Source of the DNA: Rhizophagus irregularis
Taxonomy: Eukaryota; Glomeromycota; Glomeromycetes; Glomerales; Glomeraceae
Reading direction: 5' to 3'
Length of the DNA: 64,000 bases
Assembly (NCBI RefSeq): GCF_026210795.1
Contig: NC_089458.1
Span: forward strand, 1,488,001-1,552,000
The notes beneath the pieces are model-generated. The model did no database searches. It saw only the letters and a program-made list of their open reading frames with translations, and was not told where the DNA came from. A program made the translations under genes and the position numbers. Positions 8,919 to 22,805 of this stretch are shown in pieces; the first letter of the stretch is position 1, and the number at the start of each line of letters is the position of its first letter.

Positions 8919-11900
8919 CTATAAAAATCGACACTCCATCCTGCAAAAGCTGTTATTAAGTAGCACCGTTAGACGACCCATAAAACCCGAAAAGTGATTA
9001 AACCAAGGCAAACCATATTTCATCGAGTTCTTCAACCAATCGGTTTCGGAGTCACGTGAAACGTGTAGGGTCAGAGGTGGTAAAGATGAGTAAGGTATGT
9101 ACATCGACAATGGCAGATTAGATGGCTTCGGAGTAGTTTTCAACTTATAGGTAATGTTCATCGCGTTTTCCCATCTACTTTTCTCATAAGAACGCGGATT
9201 CCAGATTCGTCTTCTGAATTTCTGGACAAAATTGTTATGAATAGCAGCGATAACTTTAATCGCAGAAGTTCTTGGAATGGATAGATCAACAAATAAGTCG
9301 ATGAAGAGTTTGGGTAAGCAACCCACGGATAAGGGCAAAGGAGGACCAATTTGTAGAAAAAAAGGACCAGCATGAAAGAGAAGTAAGTTTAGCTATAAAT
9401 GGAGTAGGATCAATATCAGCCAAATTGCTCGCTTCCAGAAGTTTGGAAATCAAATAATTTTGATAAGATTGGAGAATTTGTTGCATAGGTAGACGTCGCT
9501 TTTTGCACATAAAAAGGTGCATCAGGTCTTCCAAGCGGTCGATACAAGAACGGCAAGTTAATTCGTCCATGTATAAGTCTGGTCGGGTCCGTTTAAGCTT
9601 TTCCAATGTAGGCAAATCATCCAAGAAAAGTTTGAATTTAAAGGTTAGGTGTCTTGAAACGTGCTTCATAGTAAAGCGACGCGTCATGTAGGGCTTGAAA
9701 TTTAGCGAACCAAGTTAGCTTCCCAGTCAACAATATAATCTATATTAGTTGATAATAAAGAAATAAAGTGAAATCGAGTTAAGTTTAACAAATCGCGCAT
9801 TAACTGCGTTTGATAGTATTGTTTTAGAAGGTGTCACGGATTAGATTCACGGACAACATCATTGTCATATATTAAGACAAAATCATGGGCAGAGGCCAGG
9901 TCCATTCCAGAGATCAAAATACTGGATGACGCGGTATGAGCAGTATTGGCTAAGGAATCAGCAAAATCGTTTAAATAATTGCCAGAATGAGCTTTAACTT
10001 TGACGGGAAGGACAGTCAAATTTTTAGAGAAGATGGTTCGCTCGATAATAGCCCAAAGTTCAAAATTTGTAGTTTTATAGTACAAACGACTATTTGAGTA
10101 GATAGAGGAAAAACAACTTTGAAGACTATCAATGGCAGTTTGTGAGTCAGTATAAATAGTAACTTCAGAGTCGCGAGGAGAGATAGTTAAAACAGCGTAA
10201 ATAGCAGCAGCTTCAGCTCGAGAAGAAGAAGGGTTATCACGAATAAGACCGTGAGCATAAGTGGCGATGGAGTTGGGAAAGCCTGCATCAGGGACTATTT
10301 GCATCCAAGACCAGCCCATAGAAACATCAGGAGTGCCTAAATTAATAAGAGACCCATCAGTGAAAAAGATGTAACGCGAGTCTGAAGAAATGACCAACGG
10401 GGAGTTAGCAAAAACAGCAGTAGCCGATGATTCAATAGTAACAGGAGTAACAGAAGCTACAGTGGTAGTTGCTGGAGAAGAAACAATGTCAAATTCCAAT
10501 CTACTATAATAAAGACGGACACCATCTTCTATATCAGCCCAAGTAAAAGGGGAAGTCACTTCAGAAGTAGTACGTTTAATCCGCTCGTTGGTAGTGGGCA
10601 GAATAAGCGAATGTTGTAGAGAGACCGTAGGTGTACAAAGGGTTAAATCAGCATTCCGTTTTTTGGAAGGAGGCAAAGGAATGTGAGCAACGCAACCAGG
10701 ACAAGGAGAGAGTCTGATGAGATCACCAGGTGAAGATTCACAATCAGGAGAAATCCAGTGAATGATAGAACAAGTACCACGACTAGCTTGGACTAGAAGT
10801 TGTTTGCCAAAAAAGGGAGAACCATAATCGTCCAACGTGACAATCCAATTTTTTGTAGTAGGAGGAGAAGATAAACAAGGAGTCAAATCATAAAAGGAAG
10901 AGTCAATCGTAGGCGTAAAATTAAACTGATCCAGCAAACGATTATTGGAGTCAGGAATAGTGGTAGCTTGTTGAATATCTTTGTACCAATAAGGGATACG
11001 GCCAGGGCCACGTCGTCCAACCAAATTGTCATAGTAAGCCTTCCAGGAAATTAAATGAGTTCCTTGGGGAGTAACAAGCTGAGATAAATAAAACAGTTGT
11101 CATTTACGCAGGATGGGAAGATAGGCTTTAAAGGCTTTAGGCGTCATGCAATCAAATAAAGGAACACGTCCATCTAACAAGGACAAATTCGGAAGCTTCG
11201 ATAATTGAGTGTGAAGCAAACAAAAAGGAGTAGAAGACAAGAGAGCAATAGTGCATGCAATATAATCTTTCTTGAAAGAAAATAGAGAAGACCATATAGG
11301 CCAATCTTTAATTAAAAGGGGAGAAATAGGAATCAAAAAATTATATTGAATTAACTTCAATCTATAAATAAAAAGAGATTGAATAAAAACAGAAGAAGAA
11401 TTAGCCATTAAAAATAAATTAGTAATATGACATTGTCATTGATGAGCAAACAAATTAATCAAGCCCAAGGCATGAGACAAAAATAAAATGGAATTGGGTA
11501 AAGAACGAGAAAAGTTTGCTTTATGCTTTACAACAGATCGTATACTTCTCGTTATTAGGTGACAGTCAGATTCAGATAAGTGAGTAACTTGCATCCGGTA
11601 TTCAAGTTTCGGTATAAGGACGGCATTATGTAAATACACAACTTGTTTGGAAGAGAGCTTTGCGGGGTGAATAGTCACTGCGAATAAGCAGCATTCACGT
11701 TTGAGTTGCTTTTTGACAAAATCCCGGGAGCTTTTAATGTTGAACCAGACACCTAAAAAACGAAAAGAAGTTGTCATGGAAATTGGGGTAATAATAATGG
11801 AAGGAACACTATTTAAAGAGGATAAATCCAAATTAAAAGTAATAGGGGATATAACGGAATTCGAAGTCAAGGGCAACGAATTAGTAATTAACACATATTT

Positions 11901-14550
11901 GTTATGATTGGCGGAAGTGTTATTGATCTGATAAAATTCTTCAGTAATGGATAACATAAATTCCATGCCAGCTTTTGATGAGGAAATAAGAGTAGAGTCA
12001 TCCATAAATACTAAATTATTAATCTTCAAATCAAGAGAAGGACTTGAAGAATCAATTAAAGACGGTGTAGAAAGAACATAAGGGTCCATCATCTCATTCT
12101 TCAGAATAGTAAGTAAGGGATCAATATAAATGACCCATAAGAGAGGAGAAATAACTTCGCCTTGGTCAATGCCAATGCGAACCCTATAGGCAGGCGTAGA
12201 TCCATGAGCAGTGAAAACGTGATTAGTGCGTTTCATAAAAAGTGAAAGGATGAACTTAACAGCGGAGGCTGGAAGACGTATACGTTCTAAAGTGAAACGT
12301 AACATCGTTAGATCAACTGAATCAAAAGCTTTAGAAATATCTTGGGAAAGAATCCAAAGCGGGTTTTTGTTGATATCAGCATCATGGATAATAGATTCTA
12401 AAGTAATAATAGGGTCGCGGCAAGAACCTCCAGGAAGACCAGCGAAGTTACCACCTTTAAGGACATCATGTGAAGCCATAATGGTAGAAAGGCGATTATA
12501 AAAAAGTTTGACAAGAGATTTCCTAATCACTTCAAGTAGGGTAATAGGGCGAGTATTTTTTAATTGACACTTCCATTCGTGAGGTTTGGGAATGGGAAAA
12601 ACCATTGCTTGTCGCCATAAGTCAGGAATATCAGCGTTGGAAAGGCATGCTTGAATCAAAATGAGGAGTAAAGCCGAGGTACGAGATCCGAGATGTTTGA
12701 GCATTTCATAGGTAATCATGGAAGGACCAGAGGCTTTACCGTTAGGAGTAGAAGAAACGGTGGATAACCATTCATCAAGGGTAGGGGGATTCATTAAAGA
12801 ATCATAGATGGAGGAAGACACATCATCCATAGGTTGATAGGCAGAAGACCATCTATCAGGTAGTGTATCAATAGATACAGGAGGAGTGGACTTTATAGGT
12901 ACAAAGTTTTGGAAATGGTTAACAACAGCATCATCTATGTCCTTAGGAGCAGTTAACAACTGAGGTTGAGAAGGATGGTCGATGAAGACACAGTCCAAAG
13001 TGATACGGCGACGAGTACGAGAAAGCGCTGAATCAATAAAGGAGGAAAGGTCAGTTTCAAAATTATTATTCCTATCGTCCAAGTGAGCACGGATGGAGGA
13101 GTCTTGGAATTCTTTTTCTTGAAGTAAATGAAATCCCCGTAAGGATTTTGAAATATTGGATAAATCATCAAGAAGTGACTTGAAATTATCTTGTCGACAT
13201 GATGAAAGAGAAAAGGGCAGAGTAGGAATGAAAGTAAAAACTTTCTTATATAATTGTAGAATGTTGTGAAGTCGATGCAAATGTATAGACCACTTATGTT
13301 CATGAGCAGCAAAATAAGTTAAAGGATATTTGCGCAATAGACGTATCGAATGCATTAGGCGATTTAAAAACCGATAATTTTGAGTTAAAATTTCCAGATC
13401 TTTAGGAACCTTAGGAGTATAATTATTGCCAACAGTAGAAGAAGGTAAAGTAGCGTTGGCGGATTTAAGGATTCGTGATTGAAGATATTCGCACATCTGA
13501 TTGATATGCCAGGAGGAAAAGGTTGATGGTGAAACATCACATAAGGCATCAGCTTTGTCAGCAAATTCCGTCCATTGAGTATCAGTTACAGAATCAAATT
13601 TGAAAACGCGACGGGTTTGGCGCTTAAGTTGACGAGCGCGAGCCAATTTGGTAGAGGCAAAAAGTAAAGACATATCATAATATGTGATGACAGGGTTGTG
13701 ATCAGATGTGCAGATGTCTTGAGCATTAAAAATACAAGCAGTAAGAGCAAATCCTTTGAGAAGAGGGCAGGACCATACATAATCAACACGAGTAATGTGG
13801 TCATTGCGATGAAAGGTACCTAAAGAGTCGGAAAGATTAATGGGTGTAAAATCTTCATAACCGTGAGAAAGGAGATGAAAAAGTAATCGGTGTATATGTT
13901 TTGAAGCAATTTGGGGTTGATTAAAATAAATAGGATAATATTTATCTAAATGCATATTAAAATCGCCACAAACAGCATGATAAAAACCAGCTTGTTTAGT
14001 AAGGATAAGTTGTTGAATAAGCAAATCAATAGTGTCAGTGCGCAGAACACTTTCAGCAGGGGGAGGGATATAAATAACAAATATACGCAATTTAACATTG
14101 CCTTTGAAATATAAATCAACAGAAAGCAGTCGTGAAGAATGGGATTTAAAATCTTGTACATGTGATGCAAGAGAATTTTCTATAAATAAGGAAACACCAC
14201 CAGAAGAAAGAATTTGTTTAGAAGTATCCAAATTCGAAGAAAACACAGTATAATTAGAAAGTCGTTTGGATAAAAACTTCATTTGTTTAGGGTGGATATG
14301 AGTATCAACAATACCGCCAAAGGAAATATGTTTTAGAGAAAAGAAGGTAGAAATCTCTTCTAATTTAGTCTGACCATGCATTTTAAGGCCATTGACATTA
14401 AAAGAGGAAATATTAAATGAATTGGGGATAGGAGAAGTATTACTAGGAGAAGAAAATAATGATTCATGTGAAAAAAGTTCAGTAACATTATCGGGGTTGG
14501 GAGGGTTTCGTACAAAGGTGTCATAATTAAAATTATTGTCGACATTAAAA
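8919..14550 (-). pseudogene. LINE copy 1 ORF2: endonuclease, reverse transcriptase, RNase H (broken)
   Basis: Domains in order: APE-type endonuclease (SSFNVNGLK, VIYIPPP, CGDFN, SDHNPVI), reverse transcriptase (DISKAFDSV, GIDQGEVISP and VFMDD as the catalytic box), RNase HI (TDGS, AEAAAIYAV, YTDSQTAI and NDFADS give the D-E-D-D set), and a C-terminal CRSC-x8-H-x3-C zinc-knuckle-like motif. The protein would nick its target and prime cDNA synthesis there. Lesions versus copy 2: one base missing just after the ATG (near 14550), a TGA replacing CGA near 11442, a TGA replacing TGG near 11100, a TGA replacing CGA near 9834, and a one-base insertion near 9330. It is therefore non-functional as read. 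Confidence 0.9.
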
Positions 14551-14595
14551 CGCAATGATAAAAACAGTCGGGGAGATAAGATTTGAAGAAGAAAT

Positions 14596-16719
14596 TTAAA
14601 CAGAAGAAGCTGAATCAGCTTGTTCCAGGGGAGCACCACCAATGGAGCTAATGAATTGTTTGATATGACCAGTAAGTTGGTCCAATTTACTTTCAATAAC
14701 GACTCTACTATTTTTGAGATCGTTAATTTCTTCTTGCGTGGAGGAAATAGTGGTAAAAGAAGGAGCGTTGGGGGAGAGGTGAGAAGGAGGAAGCGACATG
14801 TTGGGAACAAGAATAGTAGGAGGTGGAGGTCGCGATAAAATACTTCTGGGGGGTAAGAGAGATGTAGTGGAAGGCTGAATGTTAAGTGGAACATGGAATA
14901 CAGGGGCATCCTTTTGCATGAGATCCAAGTCAGATTCATTAGGACTAGGAAGCGGGTCAAGACCAAGGTGTGATTCGATACGAGTCATCCGTTGGTCAGC
15001 AAGTTCAAGAGCGGAAATGCGTTTGTGAAAATTAGCAACTTCACATTGCAATTCGCGCAAGAGGTTTAAAATATTGTTAGCATCATCAGGAGATAATGCT
15101 GAGTTGGGGGTTTGTCGGGGCAAAGGACGTGTTGTAGAACGAGAGGAGGAAGAAAACGAGACCGATCTTTCTTTACTATTATGGCGGGCACGTTGAGAAG
15201 GATTGGGATTTGGTTTGTTATGATTTTTATTATTATTAGTGCGGTCATGGGAAATGTTTTTATCACGTCCGGAATTATGAGTAGATCGATCTTTGGATTT
15301 TGAGCGAGATCGGGAGCGAGAACGTGTGTTAGCAGCATTAGAATTGGAGCGGCGAGGTTGATTGACATTAAATCGTTCTTTGAGTTTTGCTACAGGGTCG
15401 CGAGTGCGACTTCTACCTCTGGATTGTTTTAGTGGGCAAAAATTTGGAGCACAACCTAATTTGCCACATCTGCGACAAAGCTTGTTGGTATTATCTGGGG
15501 AGGACCAGAAAAGTACCTTTCCTTGGAAGCTGACAGTTTGTTCCATAGCAGCATCCATGGTTTCTTGGGAATTGAAGGTGACATAAGCCCATCTTTTGGG
15601 CTTGTAAGAGTTTAGAGAAAGCAGTACATTGACAGCTTTAGCGCCAAGGCTACGAGTAAGGGGAGCCAAATTGATATCCTTAACATTGGGGGGAAGTTGG
15701 GTGAGGGTGGCAACGTATTGACGGCGCGCAGCCTTTTGATCCACAGTATAACAACATGGAGTAATTCTGAGGCAGGTGGAGAAACAGTACACAGCCCATT
15801 GGTCGGTAAAACGAGCAATAGAATCGGCGTGATCATAAACAATGCGGGCTTGCTGAACTTTGGCATTAGGCCTGGAGAAAAGGCGGCAAGAGGTGATATT
15901 ACCAAATTTCTTAAAATAAGCCATGAGGTTGTCTTTTTTAATGAAGAAAGGGATATCGGTAACTTGGATAGCCCAGAGATCTTCATTGGATCGGAGTTGG
16001 CGAGGGTCATGTGCATGAAAGATTAAGTCAGGGAACTCAGGATGGGTGGAACCAACGCACAAATCGCGTGCTTCAGCAGTATGGAAGTGGATAACGAGGC
16101 GTTTGGCTTCACCAGAGCCAGTCATACGTGCTTTTCCAGTAAACGACTCGTAAGTTTCTAAAAAAAGGTTATTAACAGCCTCAATAAGGGCTTTGTTGGT
16201 AGGGAATTTCTTAAGAGATTCAGGGGCAGCATTCGGCGCAGCCGCAGCCTGAAAATCTTCTCTGGTTATGGCGAGGGTCACCACTGGATCTGGAGTATGA
16301 TCGTCATCTGGAGTACCATTGGTATCCAAATTGGGCGACGCGTTAGGGGGTTGTTGCAAGTCTTTGTTTAAAGGTGCATGCATGGACGCGTCCACATTTC
16401 CAGAAGACGTGACGTGACTGGGCGCAGTTGGCGCAGCAGATTTTTTCGGGGAGGAGGTCAAAGTATTTTCGCCAGAGATATTTTGTTGAGGAGAAGAGGA
16501 AAGTCCATCTACTCCAACGTCAGCCGTCTGGTCATCGGCAACGTAGTCTTCTTCCATAGAATTTTCGGTAATTGTACGATTATGTTTCTACTGGACAGTA
16601 TTTTCAATATCGGAGCTTGAGTTATCAGAGTTATTATTATTTTTTCGTTCTTGACGGGAAGCTTTCCTACTGTTAGGGTTATGACTTCCACGGCCTCTCT
16701 TGGCATAGTTACCAGACAT
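14596..16719 (-). pseudogene. LINE copy 1 ORF1: RRM-like, zinc-knuckle nucleic-acid-binding protein (one stop)
   Basis: The ATG at 16719 (MSGNYAKRGRG) opens a Ser/Asn-rich N-terminus. A TAG at 16588-16590 replaces the CAG found in copy 2; the frame is then open for about 650 codons to 14596. It carries two RRM-like folds (IQVTDIPFF...NLMAYFKKFGNIT and a second ending KRWAYVTFNS), a CRRC-x4-C-x4-C knuckle (CRRCGKLGCAPNFCP), an RS-rich basic tract, and a predicted coiled coil (ANNILNLLRELQCEVANFHK). The ORF1 product of such LINEs coats the RNA. Translation could in principle restart at a Met just after the stop (MEEDYV). Confidence 0.85.
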
Positions 16720-16862
16720 AGTAGAGGGCTTTGAGTTGGGAATATATAAAATATAAAATTTTATTAGTAGCTTGTATTATTTTTTTAAAAATAATAAAAA
16801 AATTATTTTCGTCAGAAATTTTCGTTTTTGAAAAATTCAGGAGAGAGTTACTACTACTGGTC

Positions 16863-16877
16863 ACTGGTCAAAAACTA
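16863..16877 (-). repeat. Target copy T2, ACTGGTCAAAAACTA
   Basis: A single copy sits between the 5' end of LINE copy 1 and the 3' end of LINE copy 2, serving as flank to both. Confidence 0.8.
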
Positions 16878-17136
16878 GGCAAACGTGGCATAGTAGCCTT
16901 TATCTTTATTGAATTAATTCGAACTTTACAATTTACAAAAAAATAAAAAGAAAAATATAAAATAAAACAAACTAAAAACAAAGCTATATAGTCTCCTAAG
17001 AAAAAATAAAGTAAAAAATTAATCTAAAAAAAAGAAAAATCGCATTACACTAAATTTCCCCAGATCTTCCCCTTTGATATATTCCAACCAAAGTAGAAGC
17101 AACTATATGCTAACAAAATAACGAATAGCGCGCCCA

Positions 17137-20100
17137 CTATAAAAATCGACACTCCATCCTGCAAAAGCTGTTATTAAGTAGCACCGTTAGACGACCCATA
17201 AAACCCGAAAAGTGATTAAACCAAGGCAAACCATATTTCATCGAGTTCTTCAACCAATCGGTTCCGGAGTCACGTGAATCGTGTAGAGTCGGAGGTGGTA
17301 AGGATGAGTAAGGTATGTACGTTGACAATGGCAAATTAGATGGCTTCGGAGTAGTTTTCAACTTATAAGTAATGTTCATCGCGTTTTCCCATCTACTTTT
17401 CTCATAAGAACGCGGATTCCAAATTCGTTTTCTGAACTTTTGAACAAAATTGTTATGAATAGCAGCGATAACTTTAATCGCAGAAGATCTTGGAATGGAT
17501 AAATCAACAAATAAGTCGATGAAGAGTTTGGGTAAGCAACCACGGATAAGGGCGAAGGAGGACCAGTTTGTAGAAGAAAAGGACCAGCATGAAAGAGAAG
17601 TAAGTTTAGCTATAAATGGGGTAGGATCAATATCAGCCAAATTGCTCGCTTCCAGAATTTTGGAAATCAAATGATTTTGATAAGATTGGAGAATTTGTTG
17701 CATAGGCAGACGGCGTCTTTTGCACATAAAAAGGTGCATCAGGTCTTCCATGCGGTCGATACAAGAACGGCAAGTTAATTCGTCCATGTATAAGTCTGGT
17801 CGGGTCCGTTTAAGCTTTTCCAATGTAGGCAAATCATCCAGGAAAAGTTTGAATTTAAAGGTTAGGTGTCTTGAAGCATGCTCAGAGGTAAAAGATGCAT
17901 CATGAGAAGGCTTGAAATTCAAAGTGAACCAAGTAAGTTCCCAGTCGACAATATAATCTATATTAGATGATAATAAAAAGGTAAAATGAAAACGCGTTAA
18001 ATTTAACAAATCACGCATTAACTGCGTTTGATAATATTGTTTGAGAAGGTGTCGTGGATTAGATTCACAGACAACATCATTGTCATAAGTTAAGACAAAG
18101 TCATGAGCAGAGACCAGGTCCATTCCAGAAATCAAGATACTGGATGACGCAGTATGAAGCGATGTTAGCAATCAGCAAAATCGTTTAAATAGTTGCCAGA
18201 GTGAGCTTTGACTTTGACAGGAAAAACTGTCAAATTCTTGGAAAGGATGGTTCGTTCAATGATAGCCCAAAGTTCAAAATTTGTTGTTTTGTAGTAAAGG
18301 CGGCTATTCGAGTACACATAGGAAGAACAACTTCGAAGACCGTCAATGGCAGTTTGCGAGTCAGTATAAATAGTAACTTCTGAGTCGCGAGGAGAGATGG
18401 TTAAAACTGCGTAAATAGCGGCAGCTTCAGCTCGAGAAGAAGAGGGATTATCTCGAATAAGGCCATGAGCATAAGTGGCAATGGAGTTAGGAAAACCTGC
18501 ATCAGGAACAATTTGCATCCAGGACCAGCCCATAGAAACATCAGGAGCGCCTAAATTAATAAGAGATCCATCAGTGAAAAAGATGTAACGCGAATCCGTA
18601 GACTTGACCAACGGGGAATTTACAAAAACAGCAGCAGCTGAGGATTCAATAGTGACAGGAGTAGCAGGAGCGATGAGGGTATCTGTAGAAGGGGAATCAA
18701 AATCAAAATCCAATCTACTATAATAAAGACGGACACCATCTTCTATATCAGCCCAAGTAAAAGGGAAGTCACTTCAGAAGTAGTACGTCTAATTCGCTCA
18801 TTGGTAGTGGGCAGAATAAGCGAATGTTGGAGAGAGATCGTGGGCGTACAAATGGTTAAATCAGCATTCCGTTTTTAGAAGGAGGCAAAGGAGTATGAGC
18901 AGCGCAACCAGGGCAAGGAGAAAGTCTAATGAGATCACCAGGCGAAGATTCACATTCAGGAGAAATCCAGTGAACAATAGAACAAGTACCACGACTTGCT
19001 TGGACCAAAAGTTGTTTGCCGAACATGGGAGAACCGTAATCGTCCAATGTGACAATCCAATTTTTTGTAGTGGGAGGAGAGGATAGACAAGAGGCCAGTT
19101 CATAAAATGGAGAGTCATTCGTATGTGTAATAACAAAACGATCCAGCAGACGATTGTTGGAGTCAGGTACAGTGGTAAATTGTTGAATATCTTTGTACCA
19201 AAAAGGGATACGGCCAGGGCCACGTCGTCCAACCAAATTGTCATAATAAGCCTTCCAGGAAATTAAATGAGATCCTTGAGGAGTGACAAGCTGAGATAGA
19301 TAAAACAGTTGCCATTTTCACAAAATGGGCAAATAGGCTTTAAAGGCCTTAGGTGTCATGCATTCAAATAAAGGAACACGACCATCTAACAAGGATAAGT
19401 TCGGAAGCTTCGAAAGTTGAGTATGAAGCAAACGAAAGGGAGTAGAAGTTAAGAGAGCAATAGTGCAAGCGATATAATCTTTCTTAAAAGAAAATAAAGA
19501 AGACCATATAGACCAATCCTTAATTAAAAGGGGAGAAATAGGAATCAAAAAATTATATTGAATCAAACACAATCTATAAATAAAAAGAGATTGAATAAAA
19601 GAAGAAGAAGAATTAGCCATTAAAAATAAATTGGTAATATGACATTGTCGTTGATGAGCAAACAAATTAATCAAGCCCAAGGCTTGAGATAAAAATAAAA
19701 TAGGATTGGGTAAAGAACGAGAAAAATTTGCTTTATGCTTCACAACAGAACGTATACTTCTCGTTATTAGGTGACAGTCAGATTCAGATAAGTGAGTAAC
19801 TTGCATCCGGTATTCAAGTTTCGGTATAAGGACAGCATTATGTAAATACACAACTTGTTTGGAAGAGAGCTTTGCGGGGCGAATAGTCGCTGCGAATAAG
19901 CAGCATTCACGTTTGAGTTGCTTTTTGATAAAATCCCGGGAGCTTTTAATGTTGAACCAGACGCCTAAAAAACGAAAAGAAGTTGTCATGGAAATTGGGG
20001 TAATAGTAATAGAGGGAACACTATTTAAAGAGGATAAATCCAAATTAAAAGTGATAGGAGGTAAAGTGGAATTCGAAGTCAAAGGCAACGAATTAGTAAT

Positions 20101-22755
20101 TAATACATATTTGTTATGATTGGCAGAAGTGTTATTAATCTGGTAAAATTCTTCTGTAATGGATAACATAAATTCCATGCCAGCTTTAGACGAGGAAATA
20201 AGAGTAAAGTCATCCATAAATACTAAATTATTAATCTTCAAGTCAGGAGAATTTGAAGAATCGATCAAAGATGATGTAGAAAGAACATAGGGGTCCATCA
20301 TTTCATTTTTCAAAACAGTAAGTAAAGGATCAATATAAATAACCCATAAAAGAGGAGAGATAACTTCGCCTTGGTCAATACCAATGCGAACCCTATAAGC
20401 AGGCGTAGATCCATGAGCGGTGAAAACGCGATTAGTGCGTTTCATAAAAAGCGATAAAATAAACTTAACAGCGGAAGCTGGAAGACGTATACGCTCTAAA
20501 GCAAAACGTAACATTGTCAGATCGACCGAGTCAAAAGCTTTAGAGATATCTTGGGAAAGAATCCAAAGCGGGTTTTTGTTGACATCAGCATCATGGATAA
20601 TAGATTCTAGAGTAATGATAGGGTCGCGGCAAGAACCACCAGGAAGACCAGCGAAGTTACCACCTTTTAGAACATCATGTGAAGCCATAATAATAGACAG
20701 GCGATTATAGAAAAGTTTGACAAGAGATTTCCTAATCACTTCAAGTAAGGTAATAGGGCGAGTATTTTTTAATTGACATTTCCATTCGTGAGGTTTAGGG
20801 ATAGGAAAAACCATTGCTTGTCACCATAAATCGGGAATATCAGCTTTGGAAAGACATGCTTGAATTAAAATGAGGAGTAAAGCCGAGGTACGAGATCCGA
20901 GATGTTTAAGCATTTCATAAGTAATCATGGAAGGACCAGAGGCTTTACCGTTAGGAGTGGAAGAAACGGTGGATAACCATTCATCAAGGGTAGGGGGATT
21001 CATTAAAGAATCATAGATGGAGGAGGACACATCATCCATAGGGTGATAGGCAGAAGACCATCTATCAGGTAGTGTATCAATAGATACAGGAGGAGTGGAC
21101 TTTATAGGTACAAAGTTTTGGAAATGGTTAACAACAGCATCATCAATGTCCTTAGGAGCAGTTAACAACTGAGGTTGAGTAGGATGGTCGATGAAGACAC
21201 GGTCCAAAGTGATACGGCGACGGGTGCGAGAAAGCGCTGAATCAATAAAGGAGGAAAGGTCAGTTTCAAAATTATTATTTCTATCGTCCAAGTGAGCACG
21301 GATGGAGGAGTCTTGGAATTCTTTTTCTTGAAGTAAATGAAATCCCCGTAAGGATTTTGAAATATTGGATAAATCATCAAGAAGTGACTTGAAATTATCT
21401 TGTCGACATGATGAAAGAGAAAAGGGCAAAGTAGGAATGAAAGTAAAAACTTTCTTATACAATTGAAGAATGTTTTGAAGTCGATGCAAGTGTATAGACC
21501 ACTTATGTTCATGAGCAGCAGAATAAGTTAAAGGATATTTGCGCAATAGACGTATCGAATGCATTAGGCGATTTAAAAACCGATAATTTTGAGTTAAAAT
21601 TTCCAGATCTCTAGGAACCTTAGGAGTATAATTATTGCCAACAGTAGAAGAAGGTAAAGTAGCGTTGGCGGATTTAAGGATTCGCGATTGAAGATATTCG
21701 CACATCTGATTGATATGCCAGGAGGAAAAGGTTGAGGGTGAAACATCACATAAGGCATCAGCTTTATCAGCAAATTCCGTCCATTGAGTATCAGTTACAG
21801 AATCAAATTTGAAAACGCGACGGGTTTGGCGCTTAAGTTGACGAGCGCGAGCCAATTTGGTAGAGGCAAAAAGTAAAGACATATCATAATATGTGATGAC
21901 AGGGTTGTGGTCAGATGTGCAGATGTCTTGAGCATTAAAAATACAAGCAGTAAGAGCAAATCCTTTAAGAAGAGGGCAGGACCATACATAATCAACACGA
22001 GTAATGTGGTCATTGCGATGAAAGGTACCTAAGGAGTTGGAAAGATTAATAGGAGTATAGTCTTCATATCCATGAGAAAGGAGATGAAAAAATAATCGGT
22101 GAATATGTTTTGAAGCAATTTGAGGTTGATTAAAGTAAATAGGATAATATTTATCTAAATGCATATTAAAATCGCCACAAACAGCATGGTAAAAACCAGC
22201 TTGTTTAGTAAGGGTAAGTTGTTGAATAAGCAAATCAATAGTGTCAGTGCGCAAAACACTTTCAGCAGGGGGAGGGATATAAATAACAAATATACGCAAT
22301 TTAACATTGCCTTTAAAATATAAATCAACAGAAAGCAAACGTGAAGAATGGGATTGAAAATCTTGTACATGTGAAGCAAGGGAATTTTCTATGAAAAAAG
22401 AAACACCACCAGAGGAAAGAATTTGTTTAGAAGTATCCAAATTAGAAGAGAACACAGTATAATTAGAAATGCGCTTGGATAAAAACTTCATTTGTTTAGG
22501 GTGAAGATGAGTATCAACGATACCACCAAAAGAAATATGTTTCAAGGAAAAGAAAGTAGAAATTTCATCTAATTTAGTCTGACCATGCATTTTAAGGCCG
22601 TTAACATTAAAGGAGGAAATATTGAATGAATTGGGGATAGGAGAAGTGTTACTAGAGGAAGAAAATAACGATTCATGCGAAAAAATTTCCGTAACATTAT
22701 CGGGGTTGGGAGGGTTTCGTACAAAGGTATCATAATTAAAATTATTGTCCGACAT
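17137..22755 (-). pseudogene. LINE copy 2 ORF2: endonuclease, reverse transcriptase, RNase H (broken)
   Basis: The ATG at 22755 (MSDNNFNYDTFV) is taken as the native ORF2 start, 50 nt after the ORF1 stop. The endonuclease and first part of the RT are open to a TGA near 20821, where copy 1 has CGA (IPDLW-R-QAMVF). The RT proper (GIDQGEVISP, VFMDD) is open from 20814 to a second TGA near 19318, again in place of an Arg codon. The RNase H region (18165-18713, TDGSLINLG) and the C-terminal domain (17137-18171) are split by frameshifts near 18775, 18880 and 18170. Apart from these lesions all catalytic boxes are preserved. Confidence 0.9.
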
Positions 22756-22805
22756 TAAAGCACAATGATAAAATCAGTCGGGGAGTTTGAATTAAAAGAA
22801 GAAAA

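Larger units (their letters stand above)
8663..16862 (-). mobile_element. LINE copy 1 (non-LTR retrotransposon, full-length but defective)
   Basis: About 8.2 kb, read on the minus strand: 5' UTR (about 16720-16862), ORF1, a short spacer, ORF2 and a 3' UTR ending GTTTGCC. T2 (16863-16877) and T1 (8648-8662) form its 15-bp target duplication. The domain order endonuclease, reverse transcriptase, RNase H places it among RNase H-bearing APE-type LINEs (I/Tad-like). Its 5' end carries about 21 nt (16842-16862, including TACTACTACTGGTC) not present in copy 2. No poly(A) is visible. It is broadly the same sequence as copy 2 with scattered substitutions. Confidence 0.9.

Noticed and set aside
11701-15586. 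Plus-strand open frames across LINE copy 1 (and equivalents in copy 2)
   Set aside because: They are antisense shadows of ORF1 and ORF2, which have clear domains on the minus strand.
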